Part shown: positions 9,705-17,743 of the stretch, in pieces
Layout of the letters: each line of letters starts with the position of its first letter
Numbering within the stretch: position 1 is the first letter of the stretch
Origin: Triparma columacea
Lineage: Eukaryota; Sar; Bolidophyceae; Parmales; Triparmaceae
NCBI GenBank assembly: GCA_030267965.1
Contig: BRYA01001476.1
Span: 1-23,022 of the forward strand
Direction of reading: 5' to 3'
Length of the DNA: 23,022 nt
Translations under genes and position numbers: made by a program
The notes under the pieces: generated by a model
Told to the model about the DNA's origin: nothing
The model's database searches: none
Seen by the model: the letters and a program-made list of their open reading frames with translations, nothing else

Positions 9705-11519
9705 TCACTTTGCTACTGATAGAAGGATCAAGCAGGAGAACATCAGAGTCAAAAATATCTTCGCTACAAAACTCTTCATCAGGTTCCCGAAGAAACTCAA
9801 CCGATTCTTCGTCGTCTTTGCACCTGTACTTAGGCTCCAATACTTTGAGTGAAAGACACCCAAGCCTCCAAAAACTTCCATGAAGACGCAGTAGAAGTCC
9901 AGTATGACTTCCGGGCCTAATTGAAATAGGACGACCGAAAATATTTGCGATCTATCCACAGCTTGACTTGCCTCGAGGTTTAATGCCCCAGTAGGTACAG
10001 CGAAAATCAGGATTGCCACAGCTGCAGCAGAAGACAAATATTCTACAACCATATCATTATTTCCATCCTGTGCACGTAGCATTCCCCTCTTCCTGTAAGC
10101 AACCTTTTCCTCTTCCGTCCATTTCCCTCCCTTCCGCAAACCATCCTTTAGGAAGTTGTTGAAAAAGAAGACCCTAACGCTCATCTCTAAAATGCATCCG
10201 AACAGCGACATGAGCTGCGCAACATGCTGGGAAGGGATAGATAGCTGGAGGACCCTACAGAGCAACGCTGTAGAAAACTCATATGCGAACAGCATGATAT
10301 CGGCAACCCAAACAGCAATTCCATCGCCTCCGAACTCGATAAGTTTGATTTCACCCTTGTTGCCAGTGACTTTCACCAAGAGAGCAAGCACAGAGATTGC
10401 CACTTTCCATGCGTCAGTGTCATATGCATTGTAGAGCACGAATATCAGAGACGTGTACACAACGACCATTGAGCAGATAAAGAGCATGGGGAGGGAAGTG
10501 ATCACGGCAGTTTTCAATCGTTGTTTCTTTGTCTTCTTCGTCTTTACTTTCACCATCTCTCCGTTGTCAGAGGCTACTTTGTCACGGGTACTTTTTACAG
10601 CCAACTGCATCAAATCTCCAATGCCTTTTCCCATGAGATCAACAGCCATAGAGGTGCATGCACCCGAAAAGACGCACATAATGACAACCAGTACGCCACT
10701 CCCTAAACTTTTGCCACCACAAGCGTAATAAACAGTCGGCAAAAACGCTGGAATTGCCATGAGGAGGAAGAATCTGGAATAGAAAATCAACGGCACGCCC
10801 TTCTCAAACCCAAATAAAGTGAACGCACCACCGCCCGCAGAAGAAAATGCGCATACTATACTGAGAAATTGCTTTGTCCGTCTTTCTCTCTCGTCAGAGT
10901 AAATATCCTCAAACTCTACTCGACCGTAATCCTCGATCGTCGAGTTAGTTCCAAATTGAAGATCAGCGGCGTCTCGGATAGAAACCCCATTTAGAACAGT
11001 CCGAAGTATGTAGACTACCCCTGCCGTAACGACGCATAGCAGAGCAGATATGAGCAACATGGCGCCAATATTCCATGTTGTCTGAACGAGCGCTTCCTTG
11101 AGTGTGATGTCAAAGCTATGTGCTTCCTCGCCCTCCTTGAAGCCGCTCTTAGCTACATCCTTATCGGCGTCCATCCTCTCGCCTAGCTCCAACAAAGAAC
11201 CAAGAATGTTGTTTGCCTGTGTTGCTCCCCTCCTGACACCAGGTGCTTCGTCCGATGTCAGCGTTCTCTTGATATGTTGACTAGCCTCTTTTTTCTCTTC
11301 CGCCTCCCGCTTGCCCCTTTCCTCCAACTCCTGCAGGCAAGAGATAGCGAGCAAGGACAAACCGATGGGGGTGTCCTCTAGATCAGCAAAGGCCTTGATT
11401 TGAGCGAGGTCGTGATGGGAGACTGTGTCGACCACTCCGGACATTGCCTTACGGAAGTCATCAAGGATGTCGGCAGTGGGGGCTTTGAGAGCCAAAGATT
11501 TGTTCATGATAAATGCCAA
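9705..11519 (-). CDS. Unrecognised multi-pass membrane protein
   Basis: One uninterrupted reading frame of 604 residues starts at the ATG ending at 11519; a second in-frame ATG lies four codons on. I do not recognise the family. Residues 1-145 are soluble and charged, with a helical Glu/Lys-rich segment (about 61-85). Strong hydrophobic segments lie near 150-172, 243-265, 275-295, 340-363, 490-511 and 585-602, with weaker ones near 220-236, 402-422, 432-453 and 525-548, so 8-10 membrane passes are likely. A basic KVKTKKTKKQR loop (about 324-334) precedes the fifth or so helix. No transporter, channel or enzyme signature is visible and no cleavable signal peptide is evident. It is convergent with the CFAP43-like gene and divergent from the LRR gene. 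Length, lack of stops and regular hydrophobicity support a real gene; function is unknown. Confidence 0.8.
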   Translation of the reverse strand: MAFIMNKSLALKAPTADILDDFRKAMSGVVDTVSHHDLAQIKAFADLEDTPIGLSLLAISCLQELEERGKREAEEKKEASQHIKRTLTSDEAPGVRRGATQANNILGSLLELGERMDADKDVAKSGFKEGEEAHSFDITLKEALVQTTWNIGAMLLISALLCVVTAGVVYILRTVLNGVSIRDAADLQFGTNSTIEDYGRVEFEDIYSDERERRTKQFLSIVCAFSSAGGGAFTLFGFEKGVPLIFYSRFFLLMAIPAFLPTVYYACGGKSLGSGVLVVIMCVFSGACTSMAVDLMGKGIGDLMQLAVKSTRDKVASDNGEMVKVKTKKTKKQRLKTAVITSLPMLFICSMVVVYTSLIFVLYNAYDTDAWKVAISVLALLVKVTGNKGEIKLIEFGGDGIAVWVADIMLFAYEFSTALLCRVLQLSIPSQHVAQLMSLFGCILEMSVRVFFFNNFLKDGLRKGGKWTEEEKVAYRKRGMLRAQDGNNDMVVEYLSSAAAVAILIFAVPTGALNLEASQAVDRSQIFSVVLFQLGPEVILDFYCVFMEVFGGLGVFHSKYWSLSTGAKTTKNRLSFFGNLMKSFVAKIFLTLMFSCLILLSVAK

Positions 11520-11706
11520 GTCAGCGATCGGTTGAGAATGAGGTTAAGTTAAGAGGTTAAGGCACTTGGAATTACTAGACGGGTGTAGTATAGTAAGTAC
11601 TCGCTTCTGAAGGTTAGGTTTCTAGGAAATAGGTGCCTCAAGTGTAGAGGGGAAGAGAATAAATAATAATATAAATGAGTGAAAGTCAGCAACCCTTTTT
11701 GGGATT

Positions 11707-11730
11707 CTCAGAAGCTCAGAAGCTCAGAAG
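11707..11730. repeat. Three tandem copies of an 8-base unit (CTCAGAAG)
   Basis: CTCAGAAG is repeated exactly three times without spacers in the divergent promoter region. Confidence 0.9.
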
Positions 11731-11763
11731 TTTCAGGAAGGAGAAAGGGGCCAAAACCTGTTT

Positions 11764-11907
11764 TTTATAACTGTATTATAAGCTTGAAATACTTTTTACA
11801 ACCGACCAAACTCTTCACAATACCAACAACAATACTACCTTCATCATAGCTAAACAAATCATAGCCTTTAGCTCAAATTTGGTCCCCAACAAAACTACAT
11901 CGCCAAA
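11764..11907 (+). repeat. Upstream direct repeat, copy A (5' of LRR gene)
   Basis: This AC-rich block aligns with 13735-13876. Shared blocks include TTTTTACAA, CAATACCAACAAC followed by ATACTA, CTTTAGCT then AAATTTGG, and AACTACATCGCC, in the same order and at similar spacing. The copies are diverged with small gaps. The arrangement is a pair of direct repeats bracketing the LRR coding region. Confidence 0.75.
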
Positions 11908-12022
11908 TCCCTAACTTTCAATCTCCTCCTCTCCATCTAAACATACACGCTATACCCTAACTCAAGCGCTCTAAGGACTATTCCTTTCATCCTTCACAAA
12001 TCCTTCCCAAATCCTTCCCAAA

Positions 12023-13570
12023 ATGCCCAAATCAGCAGTGTACTCTGGCATAGAGACATTCTTTGATGATCATGAACTCACAGAGGTGACTTTTGCAAAG
12101 GGAGTGACGTCGATTGGCGAAAAAGCCTTCTACTGTTGTTCCTCCCTCACGGCCATCACTATCCCAGACGGAGTTACGTCGATTGGCCATGAAGCCTTCT
12201 CCGGATGCTCCTCCCTCACGGCCATCACCATCCCAGATGGAGTGACAAAGATTGGCCGTGCCGCCTTCTCTTTATGCTCCTCCCTCACGGCTATCACCAT
12301 CCCGGATGGAGTGACAACGATTGGCGGTGGCGCCTTCGCAGTATGCTCCTCTCTCGCAGCCATCACAATCCCGGAGGGAGTGACGACGATTGGCAATGAA
12401 GCCTTCCACAGATGCTCCTCCCTCACGGCCATCACCATCCCAGACGGAGTGACGACGATTAACGAATGCGCCTTTTCAGAATGCTCCTCCCTCGCAGCTA
12501 TCACCATCCCGGACGGAGTTACGGAGATTGGCGGCTGGGCCTTCGCAGTATGCTCCTCTCTCGCAGCCATCACAATCCCGGACGGAGTGACGACGATAAG
12601 CGATGGCGCCTTCAACAGGTGCTCCTCCCTCGCAGCCATCACAATCTCGGACGGAGTGACGACGATTGGCAAATGGGCCTTCTCGAATTGCTCCTCCCTC
12701 GCAGCCATCACAATCCCGGACGGAGTGACGTCGATTGGCAATGACGCCTTCAGGGAATGCTCCTCCCTCTCAGCCATCACAATCCCGGACATAGTGACGA
12801 CGATAAGCGATGGCACTTTCTACAAATGCTCTTCCCTTGCAGCTATCACTATCCCTGACGGAGTGACAACCATTGACAGGGGTGCCTTCTTTGGATGCTC
12901 CTCTCTCACGGCCATCACCATTCCGGACGGAGTGACGATGATTAGCGAGGCCGCCTTCCAACAATGCTCCTCCCTCGCAGCCATCACAATCCCGGACTCA
13001 GTGACGATGATTGACTGGAATGCTTTCAGGGAATGCTCCTCCCTCACGGCCATCACCATCCCAGACGGAGTGACAAAGATTAGCAGATACGCCTTCTTGA
13101 GATGCTCCTCCCTCGCAGCCATCACAATCCCGGAAGGAGTTACGAAGATTAGCAATGAAACCTTCTACGAATGCTCCTCCCTCGCAGCCATCACAATCCC
13201 GGACTCAGTAACTACGATTGGCAATGACGCCTTCAACGGATGCTCTGCCCTGACGAGACTCAGTTTATCTCCTGCCGTTTCCATCGGTGAAGACTGCTTC
13301 TTGGACTGCACCGCCCTAATCACTGCCGCTGCAGATCAAAATATGTCGACCGTCGAGGACCTCCTCCATTCTAGGTGGCACCGCATACGTGAACGCGTCA
13401 ACGCTCTTCTGTGCCTTAAGGGAACCTGGGATCACGTGGAGAACCCACCCAGGAGATCGGCTAGGAAGCGGAAGCGAACTGACGGAGTTGAAGCCCCACC
13501 GCTAAGGGCAAGTGAGGCACGTGAGAAGATCCCGAAAGTTTTGTGGAGAGAAATTCTGGAATATCTGTAA
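12023..13570 (+). CDS. BspA-type leucine-rich-repeat protein (LRR_5-like)
   Basis: Single exon, 515 residues. After one divergent unit (about residues 16-38), sixteen consecutive 23-residue units begin CSSL and follow the pattern CSSLxAITIPDGVTxIxxxAF, ending near residue 406. A degenerate unit (CSALTRLSLSPAVSIG) and a capping segment follow. This is the BspA/Treponema pallidum-type LRR, a beta-solenoid usually involved in protein binding. There is no signal peptide or membrane segment, so an intracellular location is likely. The C-terminal tail contains a basic RRSARKRKR stretch that could be a nuclear signal, and ends in WREILEYL. Repeat units are highly alike at DNA level, which indicates recent expansion or homogenisation. 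The start has two short repeats immediately upstream. The specific partner and role are unknown. Confidence 0.93.
   Translation: MPKSAVYSGIETFFDDHELTEVTFAKGVTSIGEKAFYCCSSLTAITIPDGVTSIGHEAFSGCSSLTAITIPDGVTKIGRAAFSLCSSLTAITIPDGVTTIGGGAFAVCSSLAAITIPEGVTTIGNEAFHRCSSLTAITIPDGVTTINECAFSECSSLAAITIPDGVTEIGGWAFAVCSSLAAITIPDGVTTISDGAFNRCSSLAAITISDGVTTIGKWAFSNCSSLAAITIPDGVTSIGNDAFRECSSLSAITIPDIVTTISDGTFYKCSSLAAITIPDGVTTIDRGAFFGCSSLTAITIPDGVTMISEAAFQQCSSLAAITIPDSVTMIDWNAFRECSSLTAITIPDGVTKISRYAFLRCSSLAAITIPEGVTKISNETFYECSSLAAITIPDSVTTIGNDAFNGCSALTRLSLSPAVSIGEDCFLDCTALITAAADQNMSTVEDLLHSRWHRIRERVNALLCLKGTWDHVENPPRRSARKRKRTDGVEAPPLRASEAREKIPKVLWREILEYL
12137..13240 (+). repeat. 69-base coding tandem repeat, 16 units
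   Basis: Sixteen in-phase 69-base units encode the CSSL repeats, with no insertion or deletion in the array. Some pairs share long identical stretches three units apart, for example around 12331-12377 and 12538-12584, which points to duplication of a block of three units. Confidence 0.95.
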
Positions 13571-13884
13571 AATCTTTGTTGTTATCAAATCAATCGTTCA
13601 ATTGTTTTATATGAGACCAAACACCTTACACCTTCTGTATTAACCTCTCTGTAACTAAAAAGCTCACTCTGGGCTCAAATCAATGTCCTCCCCGACTGGG
13701 GAGACTGGAAAATCCTCTGAAACCCAGAATTCCTTTTATACTGTATTTTAGGATTTAGCGCCTTTTTACAAACGACAAACTCTTACCAATACCAACAACG
13801 ATACTAATATTTACACCAAATACAAACACATTACAGGCTTTAGCTAAATTTGGCCCAAATAACTACATCGCCCAAAACAAGAAG
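13571..13884. promoter_or_regulatory. Spacer between LRR gene and ERI1-like gene
   Basis: About 310 AT-rich bases carry the LRR 3' UTR and the ERI1-like promoter. The second copy of the duplicated upstream block (13735-13876) lies here and ends only a few bases before the ERI1-like start codon. No RNA gene is seen. Confidence 0.4.
13735..13876 (+). repeat. Upstream direct repeat, copy B (5' of ERI1-like gene)
   Basis: This is the diverged second copy of the block at 11764-11907, with the same ordered motifs ending in AACTACATCGCC. It lies within about 10 bases of the ERI1-like ATG, whereas copy A is about 115 bases from the LRR ATG. Confidence 0.75.
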
Positions 13885-15111
13885 ATGTTCGGAGGTGGTG
13901 GGAAGGTCAAAACTAAGACGGAGACGGAAGAGAAGCAAGAGGTGAGAGTCATATCCGTGACTTTTGCACTGAAGCGTTGTTCTAAACTCGTCGCGCTCGT
14001 CGCAGGAAAAGGAAATAGAGATTATTAAGGTCGATACCCCCCCCGATGAAAATGAAAATATAAATGATGATAGCAGCGATGATAACAACTTAATGACGAT
14101 GATGAACATGGGTTTCTCCAAGGACGCTTCGATGTCTGCCCTCAAAAAGCGAAAGGGAAACGTAGAGGACGCCGTCAACGATATACTGAACGCTCCGGTG
14201 AAGAAGGCGTCGCCGGGAAAGACGTCGCCGACCACGCACACCAGCAAATCTACGATCAACGATTTCTTCAAGCCGACGAAGAACAAGAATAAGAAGCAGA
14301 AGAAGGAGCTGCCACCCACCCCAACAACTACCACAGCAACCACCACAACGACTACAACTCCCACCCACCAAAACGCCCTCTCTCTCCTAAAAAATCCAAC
14401 CGCCCGCGACATAAAACCAAACTCACGTCGCAAAGGCCTCGACCTCCCTCCCCCCGAATTCCAATTCCTCGTCGTCCTAGACTACGAGTGGACGTGCGAC
14501 TCCGCCGCCTCGATGCGACCTCACGCTGAAATAATTGAGTGGGGCTGCGTCCTCGTTGACCTGAGATCACGTCCCGCTGAGATCGTTAGCGAATTTCAGG
14601 AGTATGTTAAGCCGAAATACAACCCGAGGTTGACGGATTTCTGCAAGGAACTAACTGCCATCACACAAGAGCAAGTAGACCAAGGTTCTTCTTTAGAGGT
14701 GAGAAAGGAAGATAGGAGGCTGCTAACCTTCGCTCCGAAGCCAAATCGCAACTCTAACCTCCTGTTTTCTCTCAGACCACAATTGATAATTTTGATAGTT
14801 GGTTGCGTCGGAACGGCGTTAAAGTCTCCGTCATTCCTCTATCTTACGCGGTCGTGACGTGGTCAGACGCCGACCTCGGTAGCACCCTTCCTAGGGAGAT
14901 GATTCATTTGAATATCCCGAGAAGGGATCACTTTGAACGGTGGATAAATTTGAAGGTCTTCTACGAGCGGGTTTACAAGAAATCCAGCAAGGGACTCCGG
15001 AGGTGCGTTGAGGCTATAGGGGTGAAGTTTGAGGGGAGGGCGCATTCGGGACTTGTCGACGCTAGGAATACCGCGGGCATTGTTTGTGATATGGTTAATA
15101 GACAGAGGTGA
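13885..15111 (+). CDS. ERI1-type DEDDh 3'-5' exonuclease with UBA-like N-terminus
   Basis: Three exons, 13885-13941, 14006-14698 and 14776-15111, give 361 residues. Both introns (64 and 77 bases) are GTGAGA...CAG and phase 0. Residues about 49-82 resemble a UBA domain: MNMGFSKDASMSALKK, then GNVEDAVNDIL. A Lys/Thr-rich linker contains KSTINDFF (100-107), which looks like a degenerate PCNA-binding box. The exonuclease domain starts at LDYEWTC (D178, E180), continues with VVTWSDADL (D281) and ends with the HSGLVDARNTA motif (H340, D345), so the DEDDh set is complete. ERI1 (3'hExo) trims histone mRNA and 5.8S rRNA ends and small RNAs in other eukaryotes. The animal ERI1 SAP domain is not seen. 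It could equally be an ERI2/ERI3-type paralogue. Exonuclease assignment is firm; the substrate is not known. Confidence 0.88.
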
Positions 15112-15317
15112 GAGGGACGGTCATCGGCCGATTGTAACTTCCGTTGTACATGAAATTTTCTTACACTGTAAACACTTGGCGACGATGCAGCTTCAGATTC
15201 ATTAAGACGACGAGGTTTTTGGAGGAGGACGGGACGATGGTTGGTTCCAAGACAAAGAAGACGTGAAGAAAAGTTAAATGTTTCATTTGTTCGTTCAAAA
15301 AACCCAACCTCTCCCTT
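15112..15317. other. Convergent 3' spacer between ERI1-like and PRP31 genes
   Basis: This roughly 200-base tail-to-tail spacer probably contains both 3' UTRs. I see no further feature in it. Confidence 0.4.
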
Positions 15318-17229
15318 TTACTTCCTTGGCATGGCGGATTCGAACCCGCTCATTTCCTCCCCGAACCATTTCTTATTAGCTTCCTTAATCGCCTTCTCCT
15401 TAACATCAGGGTTCCCAAGTTCAAGTCCAGTATGTGCATTAAACACAACACTCGTACTGAACCCTGTACTTCCTCCCGCTGTTGCGGATGCTGAGTCTAG
15501 GAGTACGCGACCTGCACCACCGCGACGTTTTATGGCCATTTTACTCATGCTTAGTTTGGCCTTCTTCTTACCCTTCAATGCAACGCTGCGTGTGGGGGAT
15601 GGGGGGGTGGGGGGTTAGAGTAAAAATGTAGGATTATTTCCTTAAATCTCCACACCTCCCCCCTCCCCCCCCTTCCTCTCTCCCCCCTCTCCCTTCCCAT
15701 ATAATCTTACCTGACACCCGCACCCCCTCTTGATTCCCCAAGCATACCTAAATCCATCCCCATAGCATCGTCACCATATTCACCGTTCTTGGCTGAGAAC
15801 GCTCGTTTATTCTTCAACTTATGTATATCCCCTTCCTCAAATCTAGCCTTAGCAGCTCTAACTTTCTTACCACCGCGGGATTTTTTAGACTCCATTTGAG
15901 GCTTTGGTAGTGCCTTACGATGTTGGGATTTAGAAGGTTCATCCCATTTCCTAATTTTCTCCTTTAATTCCCCTCTAAATTTATCTCCTGTAATCCCCCC
16001 ACTTTGTCCGCCTGCAAGATCGCATCTCGCAGCAAGTGATATTTTGTTACACAATACCTTGATAACCCTTGGTCTAAGGTACTCCGGTGCTTGTTCAACT
16101 AAATCGCATTCCTTAACGAGTCCGTTTTTATGTGCTTTAACATTCCCCGTCCCTGCTGCAAGTGAGGTTTTAGGGGCTCCGAATACCATTAGGTTACAAG
16201 CCGGTACTCGAGTTAGTGGTTGTAGTCCCCCCGCGAGGCTTATGAGTTTAGCGGCAATTGACGGTCCGCATAGGTTAGCCATGTTCGGGCATAGTGATGT
16301 AGTGAGTTCCGCTAGGTACTTCATAAGTAGTTCCTTCTTTCCCCTAAGTTCCTCAATCCCTTTAATCGCTTCCTTAGCGACGTCCGACTCCGTAGAGGTT
16401 AGGGTTCGTCCTTGTGACATGGAGCTGGATACGGAGAGCGTCATCATGTTAGCACCCTTTACGATTTCCTCGAGTCTAACCTTCTCCCCCTGTACCCTTT
16501 CTGTCAAGGTCTCCCCCTCCTTAAGGTCTACACCGATTATGGAGCAGACGGATGCGTAGGAGTATGGGTCGTATACAACCTCCTCGAGACCTGGGAAACG
16601 GGGCTTGTATGCGTTTATTAGGTTGGTGTGGTGGGAGGATACGTCCTCGGTTATTAGGGGGAGGTAAGTTGTGGTGGGGATTAGGAGGGAGTCACTTAGG
16701 GGGGAGGTGGGGGAGGAGAGGAGGGATGAAACGCTTTTGCAGTGCTGGGTGAATTTCGCTAAACGAGGTGAGGAGGGAGAGTGTGAGTGGGGGAGTGGGA
16801 GAGAGAGAGGGAGAGTGTGTTAGTGAGTGTGTGAGTGTGTGTGTGTGTAGGTGGTGTGTATGCGTATGTGTGTCTATCTCTCTGTCTATCTGTCATACAC
16901 CTCCTCATACACATATGCTCATATATATCTTAATTTATCTTACCTGTGTTTAAGAGGTCGTGTTTGACAGATGCCTTTGTTGTTGTCTTCTCTCCATTCT
17001 TTATAGCTTTATTATCGTCTATATCATACGAATGATTGTTTGATGTTGATTGTATCGTTGAAGATATTAATTGAGATGAAGATGATGAAGATAATTTGTC
17101 ATTTGATTGAATGGAAACAACGTCAGAAGTAACATTTTGAGAATCATTCTCCTCCATACCCTCATTATCATCATCTATATCATCTAGATCATCAAGATCG
17201 TCAAGAAAGTCATCCTCAAGTGTAGTCAT
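15318..17229 (-). CDS. PRPF31: U4/U6 small nuclear ribonucleoprotein PRP31
   Basis: Three exons on the minus strand, 17229-16944, 16758-15711 and 15585-15318, give 533 residues (human PRPF31 has 499). All joins are GT-AG and restore the frame exactly. In the known family PRP31 binds the U4 snRNA/15.5K complex and is needed to form the U4/U6.U5 tri-snRNP. The N-terminus is strongly acidic (FLDDLDDLDDIDDD) then Ser/Asn/Thr-rich. Exon 2 contains the coiled region ending FPGLEEVVYDPYSYA and the Nop core with CPNMANLCGPSIAAKLISLA (about 252-271) and VPACNLMVFGAPK. Next comes a KWDEPSKSQHRKALPKP segment and the basic KKSRGGKKVRAAKARFEEGD block typical of PRP31. Exon 3 ends with KAIKEANKKWFGEEM, matching the human C-terminal segment. 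Codon use favours TTA, GTT and GGG, unlike the CFAP43-like gene. Identification is strong. Confidence 0.92.
15586..15710 (-). other. PRP31 intron 2, G-rich 5' half and C-rich 3' half
   Basis: Read on the coding (minus) strand, the intron starts GTAAGA, has many G-runs in the first 60 bases, then C-runs in the last 35 bases, ending ACACGCAG. The halves could pair as a G:C helix, bringing the splice sites together. Confidence 0.8.
16759..16943 (-). repeat. PRP31 intron 1 with simple GT/GA (plus-strand) repeats
   Basis: The 185-base intron is dominated by simple sequence. GAGAGGGAGAG and GTGTGTGT-type stretches occupy about 16785-16885 on the plus strand. Donor GTAAGA and acceptor TTTAG are consensus on the minus strand. 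Confidence 0.8.
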
Positions 17230-17743
17230 TGTAAAAGATACGGGTAGGTTGGTGAGGATTTAGATTGTTTTGTGGAAAGGGAGAAAAGGAGGAAATAAAT
17301 GAGGAGATGGAGAATAATGGAGAAAATTGTCAGAGGATTTTAAGTTTTAAGCATTTGGCGAAACAACTGGGTCTTTTTTCTCTTCGGGACAGAAAGCCCT
17401 TTGCGTATACGATAAAATAAAAGGTGCGAGCTATCAGAAAGCAGCAGTTAGTCCAGATCATTTATTAGTTCTGGAATCTCAGACCCGGAAATGGGTGGAG
17501 AAATGGAGAGAGAAAGAAAGTCTCATTATTTTATTGATTCATCAAATATATCCTTGTTATATCTCCATAGAAGGTTCATTGCGATTAGTTTATAACATTG
17601 TGATAGATTTTAAGTCGTAAAATTGAGTAAACTGAGAAATAAAAAGGCCCCTCGAAAACCACTGATACTCTTACATCAACAACAACAACAACAAGCAGTC
17701 AGACAACAACAACATCACCACCACCACCACCACCACCAACACA
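17230..17743. promoter_or_regulatory. Shared divergent promoter region of PRP31 and IPI1/TEX10
   Basis: About 510 AT-rich bases lie between two head-to-head housekeeping RNA-processing genes. The IPI1 side ends in CAA and CAC trinucleotide repeats (17677-17740). I looked for tRNA or snRNA hallmarks in the middle (17340-17520) and saw none that hold up. Confidence 0.5.
17677..17740 (+). repeat. CAA/CAC trinucleotide repeats in the IPI1 leader
   Basis: Two CAA tracts and one CAC tract lie directly before the ATG at 17744. The sequence is nearly free of G and probably belongs to an unstructured 5' UTR. Confidence 0.85.

Larger units (their letters stand above)
11520..12022. promoter_or_regulatory. 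Divergent intergenic region between membrane-protein and LRR genes
   Basis: About 500 AT-rich bases separate two head-to-head genes. It contains three tandem copies of CTCAGAAG (11707-11730). A block at 11764-11907 recurs upstream of the next gene on the right. An 11-base direct repeat, CAAATCCTTCC (11997-12007 and 12008-12018), lies immediately before the LRR start codon. The leader nearest the LRR gene is poor in G and rich in A and C. Confidence 0.5.

Noticed and set aside
12130..12816. Repetitive minus-strand ORF in the LRR gene
   Set aside because: It is the antisense of the 69-base array, stop-free because the repeat length is a multiple of three.
12137..13240. Regular repeats resembling a CRISPR array
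   Set aside because: The 69-base units are contiguous, in frame and encode LRRs; there are no unique spacers.
15325..15355. A tRNA T-loop-like motif (GGGTTCGAATCC on the minus strand)
   Set aside because: It lies in the PRP31 last exon, encodes SGFES, and has no matching acceptor, D or anticodon arms upstream.
17340..17520. Possible small RNA gene in the PRP31/IPI1 spacer
   Set aside because: I found no stable cloverleaf, no U6-like or other snRNA core and no box motifs that hold together.
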